A stretch of DNA of 64,000 nt from Cymbidium sinense (Eukaryota > Streptophyta > Magnoliopsida > Asparagales > Orchidaceae), in assembly GCA_021442155.1 (NCBI GenBank), contig CM038225.1, forward strand, positions 80,984,925-81,048,924, written 5' to 3'. Below are positions 50,166 to 62,087 of the stretch, piece after piece (position 1 is the stretch's first letter; every line of letters starts with the position of its first letter). Both the position numbers and the translations under genes were made by a program. The notes beneath the pieces were generated by a model that saw only the letters and a list, made by a program, of their open reading frames with translations, did not search any database and had not been told where the DNA came from.

Positions 50166-51399
50166 AAACAATCTCCTGGCGCTATTAGAATAGGTGTGAG
50201 AGAACCCAAGAGGCATCCTATTTCGATTAGCATAACTAAGTTAAGTGTGAGAACCCAAGTGGCATCCTTTCTTAGTGGGAATTCCCATTGCCCTTCGTGG
50301 CATCATTCCATCAAATCTCCTAGCATATTTAGGATAGGTGTAAGAGTCCCCCAGTGGCATCCTAATACCTTCTACACAAGCACAACAACAAACATATATT
50401 TCCTCCTTGAGCTATTTTGATGTGGGAGTAAGCCCCCTATGGCACTTACTCATTAGCTACTCTAGGTCGGGTCTACATGCTACCTCGCTAATATGTCACC
50501 CCAGTGGTCATTTGTTGGAGGATGTGAGTCCTTGTGCTTTCTTCCTAATTTGATCATTGCAAATGAATGAGCACCTTGTTAGTTTGGTAGTCTTCACTGC
50601 CCAGCTAGTAAGTTACCTTATGTTGACTTTGTTTAAGAGGATGTGAGTCCCTGAGCTTTCATCTTGAACTAGCCATCATGCACTAACTAGGTTGAGTATA
50701 TTTGAGGTTTATGATAAGTCCCCAATGGCTCCTTTTCTCTTGACTATTTTTGAGTTGCTATAAGTCCCATAGTGGCATTCACTTAGTAGTCACCCTAGGT
50801 CAGATGACACCTGTCTAGCTGAAGATAGACTATCCCAACAATCAGTTCCGCTATAAGAGGATGAGAGTCCCTGAGCTTTCTTCCTAGGCTGATTATTGCA
50901 AACCTATGGGCACCTTAGGTCAGTTGATGTTCGCTATGCTGACAGTGACTCACCTGGTGAGTACACCACTCTTGGTAGATATGAGTCCCCGAGCTTTCTC
51001 CTTGAGTTGGACACCGAATACCTATTGGATATATGACTAGCCATGTCATCTTCTCCAAGGGTTTAAATCAAGCCCTTAGCGGCCCCTCTCCCTGCAGATA
51101 TTCTATTTGGATCATGTCTTTTGCGACCCCATTTAAACACTACCTGGGTTACTCTTGGATTGGACAGTCCCCCTTTCCTAGTAGCCACCCCTGTGGTTGG
51201 AAAATTTGTTTAGCAGATGCGCGGATTATCCCTTGGTTCAATAAATCTGAGATACGTCTAGGTTGATATAAGCTCCTTCTCAATTTAATCCCTTACAAAC
51301 AAACAGGGTCCATGTTAAAACAAACTAAACAAACACACAAAATTTTTTTGCTTGTCGATTAGGAATTCAAGCCCCCAAGAGCCCCTTTTCCCAAGCAGG

Positions 51400-52560
51400 C
51401 ATCCTATCTTTAGGGCCATGTCAGCAGAATTTCCTATAGAAATTTCCTGACTACCTGAGTTGAGATAAATCCTCAGGTCGGTACTCACTTTGTAGTCGCC
51501 CTTATGTCAGGTTCAATCTATTTTTCCACAAGAAGGTTGCCCCAACAGTCACTCCGCTTTAGAAGATATAAGATTATGATGCATTCTTTCAAACATGACT
51601 GTCGCAAAATAACGGGCAGCCCTAGGTTGGGTTCAATTTGTTTCCCAAAGCAACCGATCACCTCATTTGTCTTTTGTAGTGGAAGATGTGAGTCCTTGAG
51701 CTTTCTTCCCATGAATTGATTATTGCAAACTGAAAGGCACTCCTTTGGTCGGATAGTTCTCCCATCGGTTGAGAAGTAAATCTGAGATAGGTCTTGGCTA
51801 ATATAAGCTCCTCCTCAGTGTGATCTATTGCAAACCAATGGAATCCATCAAAATAAACTAAAAAATGAAATTACTCTTTGAATATCTTTCAGTTGACTTA
51901 AGTCCCCCACTGACATTCACTCAATAGTCAGCCTTAGACCGAGTTCGATCTGTTGCCTTGCCAACCAATCACCCTAATGGTTCCTTATTTTGTAGGATTT
52001 GAGTCCCCGCGCTTTCTTCCTCACTTGACCACTGCATACCAAAAGGCACCCCTTTGGTCGGTTAGTCCTATCTTGTGGTTGATAGACTACTCCCTATGGA
52101 TTGGTAAATCTGAGTTATGTCTAGGCCTCAATGGCCTCTACTCAGTGCAGTCCATCGTAAACCAATGGGATCCATCATAATCAAAATAACTAAAAAATGA
52201 AATTAATCTTTGACTATCTTTGAGTTGATTTAAGTCCCCCGGTGGCATTCACTCAATAGTCAGCCCTAGGTCGGGTTCGATCTATTACCTTGCTAATAGA
52301 TCACCCTAGCAACTGGTCCTTACTTTAGAGGATGTAAGTCTACTATACTTTCTTCCAAGTACAGTTGCTACATACTAAAAGGAATTCCTTTGGTTGGATA
52401 GCCCTACTTTGGAGTACCCTTTTGGATTGGTAAATTTGTAGTAGATCAAGGCCGTCATGGACCCTTCTCAGTACAGCCCATCACAGACCAACAAGACACA
52501 TCTCAATATCCAAAAATCTAAAAATCTGAAATAAATCCAATGAAACAAATAAAATAATCA
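51400..52560. repeat. Tandem repeat, about 310-335-bp period
   Basis: Units at about 51690, 52005 and 52335 carry, in order, GAGTCC..CTTTCTTCC, GGCACCCCTTTGGTCGG, GATTGGTAAATCTGAG, GCAAACCAATGGGATCCATC and ACTAAAAAATGAAATTA. Shorter related pieces lie at 50500-51300. Confidence 0.8.
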
Positions 52561-53052
52561 ATCAATCTAAATAAAAATCTTTTACTTCTCCTTAGTGAGA
52601 TGCAAATGTTTCTAGTTCCCCAGCGGATCTCAGAATTCTAATCCCTCAGCAGATTTCAACCCTTCCTCCCAAATGGATGACCTGAACTTGCCTCCCCAGT
52701 GGAGAGTTTACTTTTCTATCCCCGGTGGAATCAAAACAAACACAATTAAACAAATTAAACAAATCAAACCAATTTATCTCCCCAGTGAGACTCAAATCAA
52801 AACTCTCATCCCCTTTGTGGATGACTTGAACCTGCTTCCCTAGTGGAAGGTTCATTTACTCTATCCCTAGTGGATTCCTCTTTCCCTCTCTTATGTCTTT
52901 GACATAAGTAGAGTCACATTGCACTAAGCTCTAGATTCCTTCTACACCTTGGTTTAAGAGTAGATTATTTCTGTTAGTGCTTGTGATCGTTCGGTGTTGT
53001 TGATCATTTTGGTCAACACCAATACATGCGGTGTACCTTGTCAGTCACACCA

Positions 53053-53070
53053 CACATATTGGGCGCCATT
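53053..53070 (-). other. Primer-binding-site-like motif beside GL-F
   Basis: On the minus strand the LTR end GGTCAATA is followed by AA and then TGGCGCCCAATATGTG. TGGCGCC at this spot is the common start of primer sites in many plant Ty3/gypsy elements (tRNA-Asp 3' end complement). Only the first seven or eight bases fit, so this is suggestive and not proof. Confidence 0.45.
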
Positions 53071-53439
53071 TATTGACCTCAATTTTAGGATGAGCTCTCA
53101 ACCCCTCCATCTTAGGCATAGGATTTTTCTTAGACTTTAAGAGTTCCTTAGTCTTAAGACACATCTAGTGATTAGCTAGACACTCAACCTAACCTTAGAG
53201 ACTTAGAAGAGTTAGCCATAGGAGTAGGTTATGCCTTAGGGGTGTTAGAAAAGTTTGTCCACTCTATAGCTTGAAACAAATCCTCACTTCCTTCTTTCAA
53301 GTCAAACTCCAAACTCATATCAACTTCAACTCTCAATCAAACTTTGAATCAATTCAATGGATTTTCTCAAATCATGAATCAATCCCAAAAGAGTGAAACC
53401 CATGATTGAAACCCATAATTGAAATCCAAATCAAAATCC

Positions 53440-53737
53440 AAAATCTTTCCTAAGTCACTTTGATTTCCCTCTTATGGACTTAGCCAAAATGAATTCAAAC
53501 TCATGAAATTTTCTCACAACTCATTTATATTCTCATTTATATTCACATATATAAATGAAATATAAATTCAAATCAATCAAACTAAACCCAAAATCAAATC
53601 CAAGATCCATGGTCAAATCCAAATATTTTTCTTAGTCTTTTGATTCCCTCTTATGGACTTAGCTCAAATCAAGTTCAAATCAATTCCATTCATTAAATTT
53701 TCTCATAACCCATTTATATTCTCATTTATATTCACAT
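53440..53737. repeat. Tandem 160-180-bp repeat in GL-F
   Basis: Units share CATTTATATTCTCATTTATA at about 53521 and 53711, then TTCACATATATAAATGAAAT. ATTTATATT and AATATAAAT in each unit are complementary, so each can form a stem. The array continues past GL-G at 55313. Confidence 0.8.
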
Positions 53738-55307
53738 TGTTGACCTCATTTTTAGAATGAGCTCTCAACCCCTCTATCTTAGACATAGGACTCTTCTTAA
53801 ATTTTAAGAGTTCCTTAGTCTTAAGACACATCTAGTGATTAACACTCTACCTAGCCCTAGAGACTTAGAAGAGTTAGCCATATGAATAGATCATGCCTTA
53901 GGGGTGTTAGAAAAATTTTTACCCATAGCTTAAACCATTCCTCACTTTCCTTATTTCAAGTCAAACTCCAAATCAATTTCATTATTAAAATCCATGATTG
54001 AAATCTATGATTGAAACCCATGATAAAAAATCCATCAAAATTTCTAAGCTTAAATTTTCCTAAGTCCTTAAGCCTCCCTTAAGGACTTAACCAAAATCAT
54101 GATTCAAACCTATTCAAACCTTTGAGAATTTCTCATAACTCATTTATATTCTCATTTATATTCACATATATAAATGAAATATAAATTCAAAATTCCAAAT
54201 CAATTCATCATTAAGTCCTTAATTTTCCATTAATGGACTTGGCCAAATCATGATCAAAACCATTTCAAACTCATGGGATTTTCTCAAAACCCATTTTATA
54301 TTATAATTTATATTCACATATATAAATAAAATATAAATATAAATCAATCAAATCTAAGACAAAAATTAAATTCCCAACTTAAAATCTTCTTAAGTCCCTT
54401 AATTTTCCATTAAAGGACTTGTCCTAAATCATGATCAAACCATTTCAAACTCATGGGATTTTTTCAAAACCCATTTTTATTCTCATTTATATTCACATAT
54501 ATAAATGAAATATAAATATAAATTAATCAAACCAAATTCAAAAATTTAAACTCCAAACTTCAAAAATTTTCCTAAGTCCTTTAAATCCTTCTTAATGGAC
54601 TTAGCCCAAATCATGATTAAACCACTTCAATCCTTGAAATTTTCTCATGATCCATTTATATTCTCATTTAAATTCACATATAAAAGAAATATAAATTCAA
54701 ACAATCTAAATCAATTTCAAAAATGTAAAGCCCAACTATAGGATAGTTTGAGAGGCTCATTAGGTTTCTTAGCATCATGGGCATCTCCTACTTATCTTCT
54801 ATTTTGGCTTCGATAATAACTCCCTCTTTAGATCAATCCCATTTGATCTTTAAAAAAAAACCAATCGATTGATAGTTCTTTCCTATTGAAATCTTCAAAG
54901 ACAACAATCATTTACCTTAATCGAGAGTTTTCCTAAAGAATCCCCATTCCTTAAGATGTAATTAACTATGGGGGCATGCCCCTGTAGAGAACTTAACGAA
55001 CCTGGTTTAAAATAAACCTTGCTTTACTTTTTCATGTAAAATAGGGGAAAAATCTCTGATACATATATAGACCTATCATCCTTAGGAGTCCTTATTGAGG
55101 TGATTAGGTCCATTAAAGGGTAGTGACTTCTGTCTTTCAAGATAGTATGCTATTCCTTGATGACATACCTGATCACCTGAATAAGTACATCTGCGGATCT
55201 GTGTGGCATCCTAAAAAGATGAATTTATATATAGTGTCTTACCTCTTTCATTTCTCACCAATAGATTTGAAACAAAACTCCCCCCACTATAGAAATTTTT
55301 CACCACA
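53738..55307 (-). repeat. GL-G: internally deleted 1.57-kb solo LTR inside GL-F
   Basis: It begins TGTTGACCTCATTTTTAG at 53738 and ends TTTTTCACCACA at 55307. CACAT flanks both sides (53733-53737 and 55308-55312), and removing it restores the GL-F repeat word TTCACATATATAAATG. It has the first 200 bp, four or five 160-bp repeat units, then jumps near 54715 to the last 600 bp (CCCAACTATAGGATAGTTTG onward). About 5 kb of typical GL interior is missing. Confidence 0.9.
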
Positions 55308-55679
55308 CACATATATAAATGAAATATAAATTCAAACAATCTAAACCAACTCCAAAAATCAAACACAAATTCAATCCAAATTCAATCTAAGCCTTTCAAG
55401 TCAAACTCTTTGAACTTAGCTAAATCCAATTCAAATCAAGCCAAACTCTTGATTTTTATTCATGATTCAATCAATCCTACAATCATGAATCCAAATATAA
55501 ACACAAACTTCAATCACCAAACCAAAACTAAATTTAAAAATCTAACCCAAGTCAATCTCATGTTCACCCTTTGAACTTGAAATTATCAAATGAATCAAAA
55601 CCCATTTGACTTCAATTCTCTTGCAAATAGATTTATATTTCAATCATAGGTCCATATGTGAGTTCAATCAAACTCAAAT

Positions 55680-56545
55680 CAAGCTTTGGCCAAGCCATTT
55701 GACCCACTTAGGCTCACTTGACCTAAAGTGACCTAAAGTACCCCTTATAAGCCAAATTCTAATCCTATCCAAATTGGATTGAACTAAGCCCAACTAAGCC
55801 TCTCATCATGATCAACAATCATCATGAGATGATCAATCACTCAAATTAGGTCAAACTAAGTAAAGCCTATGGGTTGACTAAGTCAACACTTAGCCAAAAT
55901 GAAACCTAAACTAGCCAAAATCCACCATAACTCAAATTGATTCAAAACAATTGATCAAAACTCATTCATGATCATGACCAAGTCATCATTTGAGCCTAAC
56001 GTAGCCCAATTGGCCACTTGACCCAAGTTGAGCCAACTTAACCTAAAAAGTCAAAATGTGACAAAACTTAATCTAAGCTAAGTTGATTGAAACCAATGGG
56101 TCAAATTTATTCTAAAATAATTGTTGAACTTGACCAAAGCCTCAATTGGCCAACTAGACCTAACCTAGCCCAACTGACCTTGAACTGGTCATTTTGAGCC
56201 AAAATCAAATTAAATCAAAATTAATTGGAAATAGAGATACCAATTCATTTCAAATAACCAACTAAACCTAAACCAACCCATGACTTAACCCAAATAGATC
56301 AAATTGGTCAAATTGGCCAACTTGACCCATTTGACCTAAATGAAATCAAATGAACCAAATTGAACCAAACCAAAAATACCAAAATATTCAAATGGTCATA
56401 TGAACTTGACCCAACCCTTGGTTTGACCCAATTTGACCAATTGGTCAAGTTGACCCATTTTGGCCTAAATGGGCCAACATGAGCTAAATCACATCAAACC
56501 AACTCCAAATTCAATGAAACTTGGCCTAACATATTTGTCAAACAT
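55680..56545. repeat. TTGACC/GGTCAA motif array in GL-F
   Basis: Dense array, for example TTTGACCCAATTTGACCAAT at 56423 and GGTCAAATTGGCCAACTTGACC near 56306. Confidence 0.8.
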
Positions 56546-59394
56546 ATTTAAATTAAAACCCAAGCCAAATGACCATTTTACCCCTAGGCCATAAGGTAAA
56601 TTTTGGCCAAATTCACTTAGAATTTGGTCAAATCCTCTTCATAACTACATGACACCCTCTTAGTGGACCAAGTCGACACTAGTGAGTGTGGTGCACCTGA
56701 CCCAATGCGTTTGGGTCAGTCCAACCTAGCCTAAGGTCAAAATCGACCACTTGCTTGAACATGGGCACATGGGATTGATTCCTCCACCCATTTCAAGCAT
56801 ATGACACTCTTCCACTACCTCCCTCTGGCCAAACCGAATGCAATGACACCTCAAACGGCCTAAGAAACCCACTTAAGGAACTCAATTGAATCAAAATGGC
56901 ATCTCCTTGCTCAACCATCTGATTGCTCTAGGGGGAGATATACTCCCTCCCTTCCCATCTCATTTGAAATCAAGAGTTCCTAATTAAGCAGGGAAGCGAG
57001 AGGAGCCATTGCCAAGTGATCCCAAGCTTCCTAGAGTGAAATCAAATTCCCATTTCTCGATTTTCATAGACTGAAAATAGGGGAGCTCTACTTGAAATCC
57101 AACGTAGCCAATACTCCATACCAAGCCAATTTACTTTGCAAGCTCCCTCAGAGGATCAAATTGAACTCACCCCAACCTTCTTCCAAGCTCCAAAGGCAAA
57201 GGAGGTGCTACTTCAACCAAGACCGAGCTCAAGTAAGGTGAAGTTGGCCTCCAGAAGGATCTACCCAATTTCAACACCTCAAAACTTCAGCAAAGCTTCG
57301 TCTCCATTAGATGAAGCTTTGCTAAGAGAATCGAGTGCCGGTGATAGCCTCCAGTGAGGTAAGCCATTAAATTGAGCTTAGATTAGGTGTGGTGTGGTCC
57401 TTGGTGAAAGGAATTTCTACTTCATGAAAATCTATCCATTGGATGTGATCTCCCTTGCATGATGATGGTGTGAGTTGAATTTTATTTCAATCTGATCTCA
57501 ATCGAGCATAGATCTTCCCTTAGAAGATGGACGATGTCCATCTCCCGCAGGGAAGATCAGGGGTGAATCATGGGCCATCCATCCGCAAATTTTGGATGGA
57601 CGACCATGATTAAAACCATGGATTATCCATGGAATCGAATCTAATCTCGATCGTCGATCCATGATCGAGCGAGCGAAAGCGTAGCACGCCGATGTGGCAC
57701 TACGATGTGGCTACTTAAATAGCCTCTCCCATCGTGCCATGTGGAAAGCGTGCACCACGTCAGCCTACACATGGCACCGACGAGATTAGCTATATAATTA
57801 AAGGATATTAATTATCAATTAATCATGAAAAACTTCAAATATTCATATGTAAGTGTAGAAAAATCAAGAAAATATGAAATAAATTGCATATGAAAGATAA
57901 TTGAATGTAGAATATTATAAAATTAACTTTGATGGATTTTAAATAGTGTTAATTTCTAAATTTGGGTTTCATTGGGAATGCAATTAGGCTAATTACCCTC
58001 TAATTATTCTATTAATTAATCTCAAACTTCTCATGTGTATTTAGTGGGATGACTTCTACCTCTCCTAATTTTCTTTGGATTTATTAATAATTTAATTAGG
58101 GTAATTGGTGGATTCATTCTTAATTACTCTCCTAATATAATTAAGCCTAATTAAGTGTGTAATTAGTTATTTAATCCTTTAATTGAGTTAATTAAGGTTT
58201 GTTTAACGGAATAGGAGGTTTAGGAAATAATTTTGGGATATTTTCCTTAAGCTATTCTTTAACCCCCCCCCCTCTCTTCTTCCTTAATCCAAACTTAATT
58301 AAGGATTAACCCACTAATTAGCTACCTAATTAATTTGATAAAATTTAAAAATCTTCCTTCCAGAACTTAAGTAATCCATCTTAGGCAGGTGCTTAGGTGT
58401 TCCAATAACTAAGTGTACATTAAAGGCTCAAAACTGATCCACATGTGTGGGGAGGATTATGAAAGTACTTAACTTAAACCCTTTAGCTTAATTAACTATT
58501 AATCATGAGCCAATTGCATTAGGTCATTTTCTTCTTAGGTGCATTGCTGATTTAAATTTCTTGCGTAGTTTTATGGCATATCATTGGCTCATAATTATTT
58601 GATTAAATATGCTATGGTGGTATAGGTAAGGGATAATTAACATACTTAATTCACACATTAACCTAAATAAAATATAAAAATCACCTAATGATCCTAAGAA
58701 CAAACCAAATTAACTCACATATGGGGGAAATGGGTTAGGACTAGCAAACATTCTTTCATATTTTCTAAATCAAACATAAAGAAAATTCAAAATAAAAATC
58801 ACATTAAACAAACTTTGATTCACTTTGAACTTTCTTATCTCGTAGGATTGTCTTTAGGAATTAATTAGATTGGATGAATTTACATTTCTTTCATCACTTT
58901 ATTTCTTTGCTAGCATGTTAAATGTGTATGTCATATGAAATTCATGCATCCATCCCTTTTTAATATCAAAATTAAAATGAAATATTTTCTTTATATCAAA
59001 TTGCATGATTTGGCTAAAGTAAAATATGAATGGCTATTATCACTATTAAATTCAAAATTATCTTCAAAACCCATAAATCAAATATCAAAATTGAAAGGTA
59101 TGCTACTTATACTTTGTTTATAAGCTTGCATGTGAATATAAAAATGTGTCTTATGTTTGCTTCCTTTCTTTCCTCTTAACATGGATTTAAATAAGATTTG
59201 CAAAGTGTATAATTCTTTTAAAAATATATAACACTTGCTTAAGATCTACTCTTATCCTCTTCCATGTTATAACTTAAGAAGGATCTTTACATTCACACAT
59301 GAAAATTAAACAATCAAACCAAATATCAAATGAACATAAACTTTGCATCTTTCTTTTCTTATTTACTTATTTTGTACATGCATATGTATTTAAG

Positions 59395-59495
59395 GAAAGT
59401 GGTATATTAGTCTGGACAATCTCGGGGTTGCGAGGCTTTAAGTAGGTCTTGTACCTTACACCCCTGATGCTAACAATGGCATTGTACTCACTTAT
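59395..59495. repeat. Single copy of the GL 250-bp repeat in GL-F
   Basis: TATATTAGTCTGGACAATCTC, then GAGGCTTTAAGTAGG and CTAACAATGGCATTGTACTC. GL-F has one unit where GL-C and GL-E have two and GL-D has three. Confidence 0.75.
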
Positions 59496-60594
59496 GCCTT
59501 TCATACATACACATGTGCATATGAATAAAGGATAAAAGAATAACCCTTTTCTACTTAATAAAAAATCATGCATCATGAAGTATCCAAATTTTCTTAAATA
59601 ACACTACTTAGCATTCATCATAAAGTGTGCTAAACATTCTCATTTGCATGTATAGATATGCTTAGGATTCATCCATGTGCATGTTATAAATGTTGTGAAA
59701 GAAATGAAGTGATGTGTGTGTTGTGATATTAATTCACTTTACTTAATCTTAAAATGACTCTCTTTTTGAATAGGTTTGTTTAGAGTTGATCTAAACTTAG
59801 GATTAATTAAAGCACATAATAAGACATTCACAAAAAAAAAAAACTAAATATGAATCTACTTTAGAAATTACTTAAAGTAGGAAGCAAAGAGAAGTTCTCT
59901 TCTCTTTTCCCTCTCTTTAAAACTTAGTAATTAATTGTAGGATTCATTTAAACCAAAACAAAATATCAAATAAAATCTACCCAAATCAACTAAACACTTA
60001 AATTAAACCACCCATCTAAGTTGAACATCTTCACACTTAGAAAATTTAAACTTTAAAGTCATAGCTGAGCATACCACACAAACCTTTTAAGGCACAGACA
60101 TTAGACTAAGTCACCACTTCTAGCTTTAGGTTAAGGCAGTGCATGGTTTGATATTTGCTTTTTTTGTGATGTTTTATTTTAGTCTGGATGTTAGGGTGAA
60201 TGTGTGTAGAATGAATGGTAGGATGACTTAGTCTAATCATTATTTTTAGCAGGGGATTGTGCTTAAGTGGCGTTGTAATAAAAATATAATTTCTTTTATT
60301 GTGTAGGTGTTTATACCCCTAAGCACAATCCTATAGGCCAAGTGGACTTAGTTACCCATGTATGGGGTGCTAAGTCCAATATGCATGCTTGGGATTTGTA
60401 TGATTTGTTTAGCTAATCTCTATTTTGCAGGTGTTAGTTAGATTTACTTTTCCTTTTCATGTAATTTTGCAATTAGGTCTTTAGAATGATTGTTATGGGA
60501 GATTAGGATGAGCATTGGTCATAAGATCTCATCTTATATAAAATGTGAAGCATTTGGAGCAACCACCTTCCAACCATCCAAAAGAAGGAACCAA

Positions 60595-60648
60595 AAGAAG
60601 AAAAAAGAAAGAAGAAAGAAGAAAGAAGAAATGAAGAAATGAAGACCC
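60595..60648. repeat. GAA-rich microsatellite in GL-F
   Basis: A run of AAAGAAGAAAGAAG-type repeats. The reverse complement lies at the matching LTR position of GL-H (63650-63725). Confidence 0.9.
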
Positions 60649-60699
60649 TCATAAGATGAATTTCCTTACTTGATTATAAATTAATTCATTTATAATCCG

Positions 60700-60735
60700 G
60701 GTTATATAAGGGTAGAGCTCGGCTACCCAATTTGA
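60700..60735 (+). promoter_or_regulatory. Conserved TATAAGG block in GL-F
   Basis: GGTTATATAAGGGTAGAGCT is the best-preserved form of the block found in GL-B, -C, -D, -E and -H. It is a candidate TATA box for plus-strand transcription, and it conflicts with the orientation suggested by the primer-site-like motif. Confidence 0.35.
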
Positions 60736-62087
60736 ATTTGTATGGTGGTGCCTGACCACACTTGGCCTCTTATTCTTTTGCGCTAGCTTTATAAAATGTG
60801 TGATGTTTGTTTAGCTTGTGCATTAAGATGGCATCATTTTTCTAGTTTCTTCCTTGCTTGATGTATGGCTTGGATGACAATTAGGCTCTTAGGAAAAAAT
60901 AAATCTTCTACTAAATTAATCAGCTCAAAATTAAAAATAAATAACTCATAACCTCACTTATAGCTTAGGCTAAAAATCAAGATAAAAGAATTAGTAATCT
61001 CTTAAATGGGTGTGTACTTTCTTTTATAACATCATGCATAAATGCATATGGCTTTCACTCTTCATTGGAGGGCTTCCACCTTTTCCAGAGAACTTAGCTT
61101 GACCTGTGAGAGCTATGGTGGAAATACACCTCCACCTTCTCGCTGATTTTGGCCCATAATCTTATTTCTCATGCATTAGGCATATGAATCTTATAAGCCT
61201 GAGTCAAAAAATTGTCCAAAAATGAAAAATAAAATGTAATATAATTTGCATTAGATTTAGGTCATTTGTCATGCCCTTACATGATCTAGTCTCTTTGGGA
61301 GTGAGTTCAAGGACTTAATCTCTTTCTAGATAAATAAGAGCATTGCTATCTTGTGTAAAGCATAAGACATGCCTACATGAATTTAAAATCATAGGAGTTA
61401 GTTGGCGACCACCCCCAGGCGATTGTAAGTCCAACAATTGGTGGTTTATTCTCTCTTATAGAGGTAAACTGAATACCCATTTTTTCCTTAGATTTAGGTC
61501 ATGCTTTTGGCCCTCACTAAAGATTTTGATTCTGAGGTTGCTTTTCCCCTTTGTGGGCCGTAAGCATAAATCCTCACCTCTTAGGCATTTTCATAACCTT
61601 GTATTATAGAATTGTAAGCCTTACATTTCTAATAAAAATTCAACTCAAATAAATTAATTCAATTTTAAATATGTAAAGCCCAACCATAGGGTAGTTTGGG
61701 ATGCTTACTATGCTTTTTAGTATCCTAAGCATCCCCTACTTATTTTCATTTGGCTTCGATAAGAACTCCCTCTTCTTGATCGATCTCACTTTCTATGAAC
61801 TAATGTCTTGATAGTCCCACCCTTTAGTCTTTGGAGACCGATCATTTACCTTAAGAGTATTCCTAAGGAATCCTCTTTAGGATGTAAATAACTATGGGGC
61901 TTGCCCCGGGGAACAATGAACGATTTAAAATAAACCCTGCTTTACTTTCCCATGTAATGTAGGGAAAGAATATCTGGTACATCATCCCGTAGACCCATAA
62001 GTCCTTAGGAGTCCTTATTTAGGTGATTAGGTCCATTGTAGGGTGGTGACTTCTATCTTTCGAGATAATACACCTTTCCTTAATGCT

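Larger units (their letters stand above)
43850..50170 (+). repeat. GL-E: giant LTR truncated in its TTGACC array
   Basis: It begins TGTGGTGTTTTAATTTAGAG at 43850 and is collinear with GL-D: two 250-bp repeats (46.59-46.94 kb), TGGCGCCACACG at 48340, CACGTG at 48373, then a TTGACC array from 49.56 kb. It stops at 50170 where DNA of a different kind begins, without reaching the GGTCAACA end. Length is 6.3 kb. No target duplication can be tested. Confidence 0.8.
50171..53070 (-). mobile_element. GL internal region beside GL-F, rich in tandem repeats
   Basis: Non-coding DNA of a composition different from the LTRs. Repeated words include GAGTCCCTGAGCTTTCTTCC (50865, 50983, 51690 and 52005 forms) and AAGTCCCCCAGTGGCATTCAC (near 50345, 51905 and 52233). 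The right half has units of about 310-335 bp. The far right (52590-52900) has a different repeat with CTCCCCAGTGGA. It abuts the GL-F end at 53071, and the minus strand there reads AATGGCGCCCAATATGTG. It is either the 5' leader (minus sense) or the 3' untranslated region (plus sense) of a GL element whose coding part is lost. Confidence 0.65.
53071..62087 (-). repeat. GL-F: giant LTR of about 7.4 kb, holding GL-G and cut by GL-H
   Basis: Left part 53071-53737 and right part 55313-62087, split by GL-G. It begins TATTGACCTCAATTTTAGG and follows the GL order: 160-bp repeats, TTGACC array (55.68-56.54 kb), CTATTTAAG complement at 57711, one 250-bp repeat unit (59.40-59.49 kb), TATAAGG at 60708 and the block AGGATGTAAATAACTATGG at 61878. 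It is interrupted at 62088 by GL-H about 100-200 bp before its own far end. It is the only GL LTR still joined to internal DNA. Confidence 0.8.

Noticed and set aside
50196..52180. Several 60-77-residue open frames in the tandem-repeat tract
   Set aside because: They are repeat-derived, in different frames in neighbouring units, with no shared protein motif.
57136..57357. 73-residue Ser/Pro-rich open frame in GL-F
   Set aside because: It is low complexity and falls in a block (GATGAAGCTTTG) shared with other LTR copies that lack the frame.
58262..58272. Poly-C run as a structured element
   Set aside because: A single short homopolymer with no partner. Likely slippage or sequencing noise.
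61343..61609. 88-residue open frame in GL-F
   Set aside because: It lies in the conserved LTR block also present at 33.93-34.14 kb, where the frame is broken. No protein motif.
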